Assembly: GCA_009869945.1 (NCBI GenBank)
Contig: WIXG01000154.1
Span: forward strand, 62,001-126,000
DNA: 64,000 nt
Source: Mesaphorura yosii
Taxonomy: Eukaryota; Arthropoda; Collembola; Poduromorpha; Tullbergiidae
Direction of reading: 5' to 3'
The notes below the pieces were generated by a model. The model did no database searches. It saw only the letters and a program-made list of their open reading frames with translations, and was not told the origin of the DNA. A program made the translations under genes and the position numbers. Shown piece by piece: positions 33,625-48,395 of the stretch; the first letter of the stretch is position 1; every line of letters starts with the position of its first letter.

Positions 33625-33819
33625 TTGCCTTTGTTTCATCTGAAAATTGCTCTTCAGCACATTTCGCAAACTTAAGCTACAATCGAGATTTTGTGATAAC
33701 ACCACTTTATCTGGATAATATTGGTGCAATTTAGTGTATGAAACTTATTCCCTGAAGTTCAAAGAAGCAAGCCAACTTTTAATTATGATCAACCTGCAAA
33801 AAAGTACATTGACAATTAA

Positions 33820-35277
33820 CTATTTAGGAGGAATAATAATAGACGCTGATTCAAACTGGAATAGGACCACAACGTAGGAGAGAATGAAGGTAGCCAAGCT
33901 CGCGTACAGCGGGCGATCGATGACACAGAATGAACGACAGCCACGCAGTTCCCATTTCCACTCACAAATCTGACGTCCCAGCCTGGCCCGATCTTTTTGA
34001 AACTCTTCGTACTTCTCCTTGTTTCCGCCTGCGAATTTGAGGGTCGTCAGCTTTTCTTTCAGATTTTGTTGAATTTCGTGGATCTAAAATCAAAGCCAAA
34101 ATTTAAATAGCATCAGCCAAAAACTGGGCGAGAAGAGAAAAAGGCAAAAGAATGACATTCTTTTGCCATTCCTAACTTAACCTGTTGATGAGCCCAGCTG
34201 CCCAGTTCGACGAAGCAGAAGATTGAACACTGAGAAAACAGCAATGGGAAGGTGTGTGTCAGGAGCAACCCGGTCCTACTTTCCAGAATGACTGCAATTG
34301 TACTCGAAATGCTAAGTCCTATTTGTCCCAGCATCATTGGTCCGAAGATTTCGGCGTATTGCTCGAATTGGTGTACGATTTTGCAGAAATCAGCGTGAAT
34401 CTGTGCCAGGGCCAAAATCCTACAGCGGAACACGGGCAGTTCCATTCCAGCTTCGGCTGTTCCAATGCCGTCCGTAGCACACACTAATTTATTGCAAATC
34501 CCTTCGAAATGTTGAATCAACCCCGAAATCAGAATCACACCAACGTAGAAAGGAATCATGAGGACGATCGGTGTAGGAATGGCTACGAGCAGAATCCAGA
34601 CACTGTGTGTGAACCAGGCCATGCCCATGTTGGGAAAGAGCGACCCAAAGTAGGTGTGATGTTGGTTCCTTACAACAAACCTTGACATTACGACTTCGGC
34701 TGCTGCCCGAGCTATGAATTGGAGCAGCAGCAGACATTTTGCGAACCGGGAAATCCGTATTCTTGCCTCCTCCTGTTTTTGCACTGCGACGCAAAGTTCC
34801 GTAAGCTTGTCAGACTTGTAAATGCAAAAGATGCGCGTGAACAGGTTGACAAAATTGAAGATTACGGCTGAGAACTGCGTGTAGCGAGATATAACACTGT
34901 GGGCGGCTTGTGTCGAGGAATCTGAAGACGTCAATTTCGCGGCACTGCTCGTGTTGAAGAATTGCCCACGATGATAGAAAAGAAAGACGAATACATCCAA
35001 AGGAAGAAGAATAGATACGGAGGCGATAAGCAGTGAATAAAGCGCATAGAAACGGTTCACGTAAACTTCTAGGCACCTCCGCTTAGCAAAAGTGGGGAAA
35101 GCTGGATATTCTCCAGCTCGATTGATCGCCAAGTAGTTCTTTACTGACAGAATTCCTGTGGCGCAGGCCAATGCGCTTGGGATCAGAAAAGGTGACATAC
35201 CGACCGCTGCTCCGCTGATCCTCCAGTGGCTCTGACACACCAGAAGGCAGTTGACTAGTCCGATCCTATACACGCAC
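33820..35277 (-). CDS. Gustatory-receptor-type chemoreceptor, 5' end incomplete
   Basis: Two exons on the minus strand, about 35277-34182 and 34083-33820. The long exon has several membrane spans, for example SPFLIPSALACATGIL, YALYSLLIASVSILLPLDVFVFLF, FNFVNLFTRIFCIY and WILLVAIPTPIVLMIPFYVGVILI, and ends in SWAHQQ. The second exon begins with the long cytoplasmic helix IHEIQQNLKEKL and ends with YASLATFILSYVVVLFQFE, which matches the TYxxxxxQF signature in the last helix of arthropod gustatory receptors. These are inverted seven-helix ligand-gated cation channels of sensory neurons. The upstream end of the long exon coincides with an acceptor (GGCTTTAG), and no ATG precedes the first span, so a 5' exon is missing from this model. 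Ligand unknown. A short hairpin sits in the intron. Confidence 0.72.
34143..34167. repeat. Perfect 12-bp inverted repeat in the chemoreceptor intron
   Basis: GGCAAAAGAATG and CATTCTTTTGCC are exact reverse complements separated by one base. The hairpin lies 13 bases inside the intron from its donor (GT at 34181-34180, read on the minus strand). Confidence 0.6.
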
Positions 35278-36173
35278 CTAAAGCCAATCAAATATAATCA
35301 TCTTTTTTTGTCAAAGATAATGTATGTTCATGATAATTGTTCCCGAGTAATTGTCAACTCGGTTCTTGAGAATTTCTCGGCTCTTCAGCCAGAGACAATT
35401 ACGGGACCGAAGTTTCTTAAAGTTTAGCACGGACAGAACGAGCATGCATGCAGAAGGGATGTAATTAACTACATTTTAATGAGAAGCTTCTATTAGAGAA
35501 AAACAAAACACTTCAGAAAGATTAGGCTACAACTTCGAACTTCGACTTCGACAGTTTCAGTGTCGAGCACATACCTGTGAGAAACCCCTGCCTATGGTAA
35601 CCTTACTGAGAAAAATTTAATTGCATGGTTAACATTTAACGTGCTTACAAACGACGAAGCAGCACGGCACACAGGCAGTAAGACAATAGTTGGAAATATT
35701 GCATAATTTATTAAACATGCAATGCAATGTATAAAGAACTTGGTTGTATTGTGGCTGCATTATGACATCATCGTTTAATACGTGATGCTTGGCATTGTAT
35801 GAATAAAAGAGTCCACTCGATGGGTTTGCCTTTAACTGCTACGTTACGTGTTTTAGTGATTCACATTCACACTGAGCTGAGCCATGGCCAGTCTGTGAGC
35901 GATGATTCATCGTCCATCGCCCGTACTCATTCCCTGTTTGTGATTCAAACCGAATACAACCACGATTCTACGATTCCGGACGTTCAACGTCAACTGGAAA
36001 TCAGTCAAACTCCGGAGCTTGATCGTGCTACATATCAGCTGTGCTGTGATTCGTGTGTAAAAGTGCCCAATCAAGTAAAATTGTGATAAACTAGCCTTAT
36101 CAGTTGTTACAAATGCAATTGGGATATTAGGAACTGACTAATCTACTCAAGTCTTAAGCAATTGGTGGCAATC
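35278..36173. other. Divergent upstream region
   Basis: Between the chemoreceptor (minus) and the BRO1 protein (plus). It should contain the missing first exon of the chemoreceptor, which I could not place. A 95-codon plus frame at 35799-36086 has no family resemblance. Confidence 0.4.
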
Positions 36174-37804
36174 ATGTCTGACCAACTCATCAGTATTCCG
36201 CTGAAGACAACAGTCGAACTCGACTACATTGAACCATTGACCAAATACTTGACGAAAGACTCATTCGTGAAAGATAAGACGAAACTGCACTCTGTTTGTT
36301 TTGAACTCACTCGTATGCGTAATCAAGTGATAAACAGAGGCCTAGACAAAAATACGACTGGACTACAGCTGCTTTCAAGGTTGACCTCACGTTCATTGTT
36401 GTATATTCAGTTCTTTCGAGTAAAAGATAAAAGATTTCTACAGCTAACAATTTTTTCTTGCAGATATGCTGACCAGATCTACGTACTTATCGCAAGAATT
36501 CCGTCCTCCAATCATGACCTCACACTACAATTCACATGGGAAGATGCCCTGGATAAGGGGACATTGTTCAGTGGAAAGAAGGCGAGTACGAGTAAGTTAC
36601 CAATATGCACCTTTTCAGAATGATTGCAAAGATTGCAAAGATAGTCAGCCTAACTTGTTTTGGTGTTAACTTTTAGCTCAAGCAACATTTGTTCTGGAAC
36701 ATGTCTCAACTCTGTTTAATATTGCGGCTCTGCAAAGCCAAATGGCAGCTGATCAGCGCATGGATTCAGACGAAGAACTGAAATCGGTCGCAAAATGGTT
36801 ACAGGTAAGATTGAATATAACAATAAAAGGATTAGCTGCGTTCTATCGAGTCCTATCATTTAAATTAAATAATATATTCGCATGTTTACTCGCTTTAGAA
36901 TGCAGCTGGAATCTTCGAGCATCTGTCCATAAGCGTTGGAACCGCTTTATCAACACAGAGCCTTACTCCAGATCTAACTTCCGATGTCTTGACCGGGTTA
37001 GCAAGTCTAATGCTGGCGCAGGCGCAGGAAATGATTGTCAAGAAAGCAATTCGTGATAAAATGAAGGACGCGCTACTGGCAAAACTTTGCGCTCAGACTG
37101 AGGAGATGTACACGGAGACACTTGGGAAGATGACTAAAGAATCTGCAAAGTATCAATGGGACCGAGCTTGGATAAATAACGTGAGTCACCAATCTTAATC
37201 CTGTGCTAATAATAGTTTGTTAAAACACTATCTGATTACGTGTCATTGAATTGTTGTCTGTACAGATTACGGCAAAGCAGCTTCTTTATTCTGGGCTGGC
37301 CAACTATTTCCAAAGCGTCGTTGCTGGAGTCGGAAAACGAGTTGGAGAACAAATCTGTCGACTGAACGTTTGCATTGCGCAGCTCAAGAAATCACAAGAC
37401 AAGCTGAAGACAAATACAGGCACACAATTCTTGACCGAAGCCAATCGCCTTGTGACTGAATGCAAAAAGGAGAATGATTTCATCTACCACGAAATAATTC
37501 CAGATCCAAAGTCGCTGGAACCCATTGAGAAGGTGGGCTCAGCTCGGCTTGCAAAGTCCACTCAGGTTCCAGTGAGGTTTTGCACGGATTTCGTAGACAT
37601 GTAAGAAAACTCAACGCGTTTAATTTCACATTGACCATAACTGTGAGGCTACATCCAAGGCTAATATTCGTCCATTACAGATTTGCGGAGCTGGACATTG
37701 AAAAGAAAGGACCGACGGAGGCACCACTGAAGACCGCGATTGACGCCACAATTCATGCTGCGGGCTATTACATGAACAAATTGTTGTCTGGGAAGAAGAA
37801 ATAG
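36174..37804 (+). CDS. BRO1-domain protein, ALIX-like but without V domain and proline tail
   Basis: Exons 36174-36379, 36464-36591, 36677-36804, 36899-37180, 37266-37600 and 37681-37804 join in frame to 400 residues. The whole chain is a BRO1 domain close to ALIX/PDCD6IP: SIPLKTTVELDYIEPLTKYL, YADQIYVLIARIP, FTWEDALDKGTLFSGK, FVLEHVSTLFNIAALQSQMA, LASLMLAQAQEMIVKKAIRDKM, then KENDFIYHEIIPD. ALIX continues for more than 450 further residues (V-shaped domain and proline-rich tail that bind LYPXnL proteins, TSG101 and CEP55). This protein stops shortly after BRO1, ending in a basic LLSGKKK. The nearest domain layout is BROX, but BROX ends in a CAAX box, which is absent. It should bind CHMP4 of the ESCRT-III complex through the BRO1 surface. 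Reasonable roles are modulation of, or interference with, ESCRT events. Confidence 0.85.
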
Positions 37805-38119
37805 GAACACTACACGCATCAACTTAATTAGGCAATGGACAATTAAAAGAGGATCTTAATATTGTTATTTTTTGCTGCACCTGTAATAAACCAATCTTCT
37901 TAACAGACGACTAAAACTGTTGTGATGTAGTTTGTGTTGATTCTTCGCTTTCGGAAAAGTTTGCGGCGTGCCAACGGAAAGACAGCCGCAATTAAAAGCA
38001 CAGCCAACATTTGCTGACAGCGAAATTGGTTGGTTGGTCAAAAGTTTAGACTGCACAATGATTTATTGCCAGTAAAAGATATGGAATGCTTGGAATCTCA
38101 ACTACGCCAATTAAGGGAA
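37805..38119. other. Convergent 3' flanks
   Basis: 315 bp between the BRO1 protein and alpha-amylase stops. CTGTAATAAACC near 37883 is a possible polyadenylation signal. Nothing else seen. Confidence 0.5.
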
Positions 38120-41325
<3,206 letters not shown>

Positions 41326-44300
41326 TTACTCTGATCGATAATGCCGGCTCGTGTTGCTTTTCCCAGAAGAATCGCCGCCATTGTTGCTCCTCAAAGTAGA
41401 ATACTTGATCGACATGCCAGGCAGCGTGTTTGTGTTCTTATTAGAATCCTGATTTTGGTGTGTAACACTCTCTATCCGTGGTAGATGATAATCTGACTCA
41501 TATTCTTTTAATTGCGGAGGTGATGGCGTGTGAAACAGGCGATTATCCTTATCGCACTCGTCCTTCGCGTGGCTATTTGATTTGGACCATCGAGTAGGCG
41601 TTGTAGCGTTGTGGGTATTCGACTCTTTGAGAGAAGGAAGACGAACAGGCTGCGATCGAGACCGACTCCGGTCAAAATGCTGAATCTCATGAACTTTGGC
41701 GGTGTGTTCCGATTTCTTCTCAATCCGCCGATCAATATTGTGGTCCAACTCGGCGGTGCGGCCAGTAATTGCTAAAAACGAGAGAAACATGCAAAGCATG
41801 AAGGGCATGAACCTGACTGAATATTTCTTATTAAAATGCTTGCCTACCATTAAAGAAATGTCGTTGAGTGTAGATGATTGCTTCGCCCAATGTTTTCTGC
41901 CTGATAAATCGAAGCAAAAGCTTTCCTCGCGATTTTAGTTCCGTCTCGATCTCAGCCGACATTTTAACCATTTGCTCTTGCTGCAGTTTGCAGAGCAGAG
42001 TCAAAATTTCCCGCTGCGCGTCCGGCAAATAATTTGTAGCCAATTCTTCTTGGTCCAGAATCTTGCCTCTGATCACTCTCAACTCTTCTTCGACGGACGC
42101 CCGCTTGGCCAGAAGTTTCTCCTGCTCTTTTCTCACCACTTTGAGCTCCGACATGATGGAATAGATTTCAGACTTCCCGCTGTCCCAATCCAGATCGTCC
42201 GACGATGACGAAACTGAGCCTTCGCTGTCCGACTCCTTCTTGAGTTTCAGGTGCTCCCAATCCAGAACCATCAGCCTCAGAATTTCACAGTCGACGGCCA
42301 GCTGAAACATTGTCCCATCAACTTTTAGCAATTCGTTTCGCAGGTGAAATTCTTCGTCAAAGTATCCCGTAATTTTCTCCTTCAACGCAGACAAGTTTGG
42401 CCGATCGAGATTTCGGCCGATGAACTCTTTTGGGTATCCGAAATTGGGCGGCACGTCGTCCGTATTTGTCGACCTGGTCTTGCTGTGCTTGTGTGAAGGC
42501 GCCGGTGACTTGCTAAATGCAACTCTCAGTGCCGGATTTGAATTGGCATTGGCGTTGTCGTTGTCGATGTCAGGCGATGGTGGGAGGTTCATTTTCAAAT
42601 CAGGCGAACCAGGGCCCGAGTCCGACAAGGAGGCGGCTTCGGCTGTAGCCACTCGCGCGTTGCTTTCGTCTAATTTCATTTGTAGTCTCTGAATTTGATT
42701 TTGCAAGTCTTGAATCACGTTCAGGCTCTGCGCGTCCATGACGGCCATGTTGTTCAGGAGCAGCGGGGATTGAACGGCTAGCGAGGCCGTGCTCGTAGTG
42801 AACGCGTGCACGTTGTTCGAGATGGAACGGGCTCGTTGCGCGTAAATCAGTGTATTGCGAGTTTCTTCGAGTTGGCGGGGGATCGGGTTCACGTGGGCGA
42901 TCATCGCCGTTCGAGATGGACCGCCCAAGGCAGTCTGCGAGCGAAAATGAAAAGAAGATCAAGTCAGGAACCTAAACTTCATTTTGAATTGGCGTTAATT
43001 TTAGTTACTTTTAGGAGTCTGGTCAGCTTCGAATCGCGGTAATTCACGTATCTTCCAGCGTCGCGCCCGGCAGCCAAGGCCGTGATGCAGTTTCCAAGAG
43101 CGAGAAGAGACCGGTTAATGTGGGCGCCTTCACGGAGACGGATGCCAGAATTCTAGACACGGCACAAGAATGACAATAAGCATTGTACGAAAACAATGGG
43201 TTACTCCAACGTTTTATGAAATGATGGGCGTCCTGTACCTTCGTCATGGACGCTCTTTCTGATCTGCAAGGACAAGGACAAGCTGTCAGGCAGTCAAAAT
43301 CAAACCACACCATAATCCATGCACGTGTTTGATTAATGGCTTATAAATAGCTCACCCCGCGAGATCAATCAGGTACAGTTTCCCGACGACGATATCTTCC
43401 TCTTTTGTCTGGCGGACAGTGACAATGAGGATTGCGTGACTCCGCGATGACGCTTCGTTGGCGGACGTGGACTCGACGATGCGCACACGATTTCCTTTCT
43501 GAAGCAGGGTCAGCACCTGTGCAAGGAACCGTCAATCAGGATCAAAGCGTCCTCAACATTTTTCATTATCATTGTCAATCAAGAGCCTTGGGCTTTGGGC
43601 CCGGACACTCTTTAATCACCTCATCTTTCGATCCGACTTGTGCCTGGCTCAGCCCTGAGATGTGAACTTGATCTTTATCGTCGAGAAGCTCGAGATGCAC
43701 GCCAGGAGTCGAAGGTTGCAGTAAATCATGAATCTGCTCGTTGTACAGCTCGAGGTAGGAAATGAAGACCTGGACAACAATACGAACGAACAATAGAATG
43801 GACAGTGCAGACACAGACAGACAAAAGAGCGGGTGTCATCATTCGCAGTCGCAATTCTCTATTCGCAATTTCCATGTTCACGGTCACTGCATAATAGAAT
43901 TTAGAAAGCATTACGTCGTAGCACTACTGCATTGATTAATTAACCTCAGCATGAGTTTCTCTTTTCTCCAAAGACACGAATACTTCTTCGACGGCACGCA
44001 GCATGATGCCAGGAGCTTCCATTGTACCAATCATCGAGTACGTCTTCCCGGACCCGGTTGCCCCGTACGCAAACACGGTGACGTGGATCCCATCGAGGAG
44101 CGAGCCGAGGAGCGGTGCGACGGTCGCTTGGTACACGTCCTCTTGGCTCGAGTCCTCGTCAAAGACGTGGTCAAAGTGGTATTGTGAATGTTTTATGAAC
44201 GCGTGTTGCTGCTGTTGCTGCTGTAGGCCGAAACCGTGGCCGTGTCCATTGCCAGAGCCATTATGAAGATTAAAGTTGTTGAATATCTGCTGGTGCTGCT

Positions 44301-46268
44301 GGTTGTGATGAGCGTGAGCCTTCCTGTTGTACGAGGAACCCATGATGCCATTGCCATGGCCGGTGTGGTTGTTGCTGGTACGAAAATGGTGCTCAAGGTC
44401 GGCGCCCGTCGTGTTTGGGAGTTCAGTCAGGACGATTGTCTGCAAAGACAAGAATAAGAATAGGAAGAAGACGAGTATAGCCGCACAGTGCACGCATGCT
44501 TTAGATTTGGACAGCATGGCAACAACACTGCTGATCATTATTTTGCATAAATTACTGTTCCACACGCAAAGCTCCGTGTCCACATCTTGTCATTATCAGG
44601 GTAAAAGAAAGAAGGGAAGTTATAGGTGCCTGCATATGCATAGCAAATGACGATTAATTATAGTAATGTAAGGAATTGTTTGATATTTCGTGCTGGCTGA
44701 ATCGAGCCGGCAATAAGATTCTCAGCTTTTCTCAGGCTCGGGCCTGCCTGCCTTGGTCAACGTTTACTTCAGTGGAATTGTCCTTCCAATTCCGTCCTGA
44801 ATTCATGATGCTCTAAGTTGTTTAATTTCGCGTTTGGCGAATGGCGAATGGGACAAGGCTCATGTCCAGTCAGCAAATTGTGAAGTTTTTCGCTTTGCAT
44901 TATGAATTACGAGTGTTCTGATCAAGATCGAATGAATGCGAATAAATGTAGTACATGGAAGTGGCTGGTGGGCATGGAAATCGGTTTGGAGCGTGTACAA
45001 CTGCAATGCAATGGCAATAACGGTTCTCATATTCGTTCTCCTTTCTCCGTGTTATTTGTAGCAGATGATGACTGACCATGACGAAAGAACGAATAAAGCG
45101 AATATGACTACGCGAGAGTAATCCAATGCATTTACAGCTTTTGCAGGGCATGCCAGAGATTTCTTTAGATTTGATCAAGATTTGCTGAACGTATTGCATT
45201 TGGACAGGCGATGCCGTGACCCGTCCGTGCCAGCATGGCGAAAGTGGTACAAGATCGCGTACACACTTGAGAATGTCAAGACCAATTCTAATTGCACGAG
45301 CATGGATTCGTGCGAATGCGAACACCACGCACGCGTCTTGCTAGTATTCACACGACACAATTAAATGATGCGATGCCCTTTAAATGATAATTGGCGATGA
45401 GCAATCAATCCGATGGCTTTTCCCAAGCTATTTTGAGCTTGACCAACTCCTCCGAAGCGAGACTATAAGTCAATAAAAACATGGGCAATGACAAATCGGC
45501 CGCGCTCGCGTTTGCGTTCTGGTTGTTGACTTTCTCTTTCAATTCTACGTCGCCGATTCTCAATTCTTGCGAATTGCGAAGCCAAATCAATTTCAATTCC
45601 ATCGGGACGAAATTCGCTGCTGTAGTATTCGAATTATTGCGTAGGAATGCAAATACGAACGGAAAGAAAGCGAATTATGAGTTACGACATGGCCACGGTC
45701 ACATTACAGTCAAATCGCCAAATGTCGGACTGTTCAACAGCCAAGCCCAATGCTCATTCATCATACAAACTTCACAACGGGCCGGTTACGAAACGGAAAT
45801 TCGATACATAAATGAGCAGCATGAACTCCGGATCTCGACGACTGACTCGAGTCTCAATGCAGTCGATAAATCGAAAATCCAATTAATGCCTACGCAAATA
45901 AGCGAATACAAACGCGAGCAAGAGCAAGGGCGACTGGCCACTGGCGACTGAGTTCGACTTTTGTTCCTTGGCGCAGCGGCTTTTTTAAGACTTACCTGTT
46001 TGTTGAGTACTTTCAGGATCTTTGGCCCCAGCTTGAGATTCTCGATTGGTCGAACGCGAATGGCGACCTGCGAATGCGGGCCATGAAATTACGAATTAAC
46101 GGCTTGGTTAATGCAGAAACAATATTCGCAAAATTCGAGCCCGGTGATAATTCTTACGTGTAATCTTTCCTTATGCGACGTGTTGCCTCCACCGCCACCG
46201 GCGCCGGAACCACCTGACGTCGACGTCCCTCGCGAGGAGTCCTTCTTCGTTCCGTTGGTGTTCGCCAT
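41326..46268 (-). CDS. Kinesin-8 family motor (KIF19-like)
   Basis: Nine minus-strand exons join in frame to 896 residues: 46268-46158, 46067-45996, 44439-43945, 43769-43620, 43516-43356, 43263-43239, 43152-43009, 42934-41848 and 41771-41326. Motor motifs in order: [33 protein letters not shown], the P-loop [29 protein letters not shown], switch [12 protein letters not shown], switch [32 protein letters not shown] and [28 protein letters not shown] and the neck [10 protein letters not shown] follow, as in KIF19 and KIF18. Between strand 1 and the P-loop sits an insert rich in His, Gln, Asn and Gly. The tail is a coiled coil ([36 protein letters not shown]) and a charged end. Kinesin-8 motors walk to and depolymerise microtubule plus ends, with KIF19 controlling cilium length. 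A 1.55-kb intron separates exons 2 and 3. Confidence 0.88.
44440..45995 (-). other. Large second intron of the kinesin gene
   Basis: At 1,556 bp this is the longest intron in the window. A 156-codon plus-strand frame at 45481-45951 lies in it; it has no family resemblance and no clear promoter, so I do not call it. No repeats or RNA genes recognised. Confidence 0.6.
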
Positions 46269-48395
46269 TCGGGTGAGCAAAAGACACCAAGTTAATGATG
46301 ATAATGATTCAAACTGTTTCTGGGAGGTTTAGGTCTCATATTTATTGCGATAAAGTCGTTCGTGTTGTGTCAAATCAAGTCAACTCAAACAAGACAACTT
46401 GTCTCATTATTCGGAGCACAATGCAGCTGTCAATCAGGACAGGACAGTCAGGATCTCGTACTCATAAAGCACAAAGGCACCGACGAGCGTCGTCGAGAAA
46501 AGCAGTCGTCAAATGGACGGCTGGCTGCTATTTAGTGTTTAAATAGCGTTCGAGTATTTTCACATTCACACGCTTTCACCACACAGAAGCTAGAAAAAGA
46601 AAGCTGCTTTGTATTCTGTCAGCTCAAAGCCTGCCCAAGAGTTCTGACGAGAATGAGAAGCAGAAATGAAATGAACTGAGTTGAACGAAGGAAGGAACTG
46701 CCTGCCTACCTGCTCATACTGCTCAAGACTCGTACGACTTATACTTATGCTTATGTTTATTGACACAAAAATTGATTTTCGTTTCTAGTCGGCTCATAAT
46801 AATAAATGAGAAGTTTAACATTGAATATGTATTCGTATGCTGAATGGACGGCAACGGGCTCCTCGCTCGAAGCAGTCGTAGTCCAATCCATGTCTTGCCC
46901 TAAACATTAAGCACTGGACTCGCATTCATCCTAGAAAAGTGTACATTTCTGTCAAAACATTCCAGTAATTGTATGCTACGTTACAATACAAATGCAGCAT
47001 TAGGCCGCACGGCACAGCTACAATTACGTGACATACATTCACCGGGTAGGCAAACGATAAGAGGCGGGCGTAGATTTCCTGACTCCAAATCTCAAGTGGG
47101 CCCGGCTCGACCGAATTGGTTCATGACCCCATTTCTTGTTTAGCAACATGCAATTAGACATACGTGGTTCCACTGGTTCCAACTATTTGTGGCATGGCAT
47201 GGTGTAAACCACGCACAAGAGTACGAGTGACGAGTATGGATTTGGTCCATGCATTTTTAATGAAGTCTGGCCATGGCTGGCGCAGCGGCGAAAGCGTGAG
47301 AAAATTATGCCAAGATCATTTAAACCTTGGCGTGGTGTCCAGGCGTATGACTCAGCTCGGTCACGCAATAAGAAAGATGAAAGACCAACCATTCGGTTTG
47401 CTATGAATCTGGAAAACAAAAAATTCATACACTGCTCATAAGATTAATTGATTTCGCCCAATTTACAGTTGGACTTCATGCCTCGATTCACAGACGGTAC
47501 AAAGAATGTTGTAATAAATGCATCTGAGATCTACTCCTGGCCTACAACTGGATGAGTTGATCATCAACAACCTGGAATTCAACCCTGCGAACTACGTGCT
47601 AAGTCCCAGACTGCCGTGCGTCACAAAATTCGTATTGGTTCTCAAGACTCTGGACTTTGGAGACACGGGGCTGGAGCACGCCCGTCTTCAGTTGGATTAG
47701 CCGTTCGATGCTCTCACTCCAATCACTTGCAGTCCACACTTCCAGTGCATCAACAGCGTCCGAACTGACTCTTCGAACTCTGATCGAAAGATCTCCAACA
47801 CTTTGTAAAATTATTTTGCACATTTGGAATGAGAAACCGGCCATCGACGAGTTCGAGGCGTGGATCGCTGGGACAAGCGGTCAAGTGGAAAGAAAATGGG
47901 AGGAAAGAGCTTATAGCTCGACATACGAAATTACAATTCGTGGTCCGTTGCTCTCGACTCTCGGCCAGGCCTTGAGCTAAAGCACACCTCACGAATTAGG
48001 AGTCAGTCTTGCCCAGTCCCTGTTCAATCAAAATGCACTTGTCTAATAAAATTGACTTGACTCTGACCGACTTTCGGTGTGTGACGATCTAATGAGAAAT
48101 TAATGTACTTTCATCCACGCTAGCAGGAAGGCAGCTGAGGATTGCAATCGATTTATTGGGATTTTCTGTGTTCTAGTCAGTCCTTATCAGTATTATTCAT
48201 TGTCCAAATTACTACCTTTTAATAGCACAAACAAAGAATCCAGCCCTCGACAAAAACGAACAGTTTCCTGCCGATTGACGAATTCGATTCGACTCGACTC
48301 GACATAGTTTCACTTATTCAAATCTCATTCATCTATGGCTTGGGACCAAATAGAATTTGCATTTGACGTACGACTTGAAATATGATAGAAACTTT
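46269..48395. other. Intergenic with a possible LRR-like remnant
   Basis: Most of this 2.1-kb stretch shows nothing. At 47518-47980 on the plus strand two overlapping frames together read like part of a leucine-rich-repeat protein (LPCVTKFVLVLKTLDFGDTG in one, LQSLAVHTSSASTASELTL and IERSPTLCKIILHIW in the other), with a frame change near 47690. It may be a decayed gene; evidence is weak. Confidence 0.3.

Noticed and set aside
45481-45951. 156-codon open frame on the plus strand within the kinesin intron
   Set aside because: No family resemblance, composition resembles random translation of AT-rich intron, and no promoter or splice partner was seen.
47518-47980. Leucine-rich-repeat-like sequence in two frames
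   Set aside because: Only vague similarity to LRR spacing, and the frame change is not explained by splice sites. Mentioned as a possible remnant but not called as a gene.
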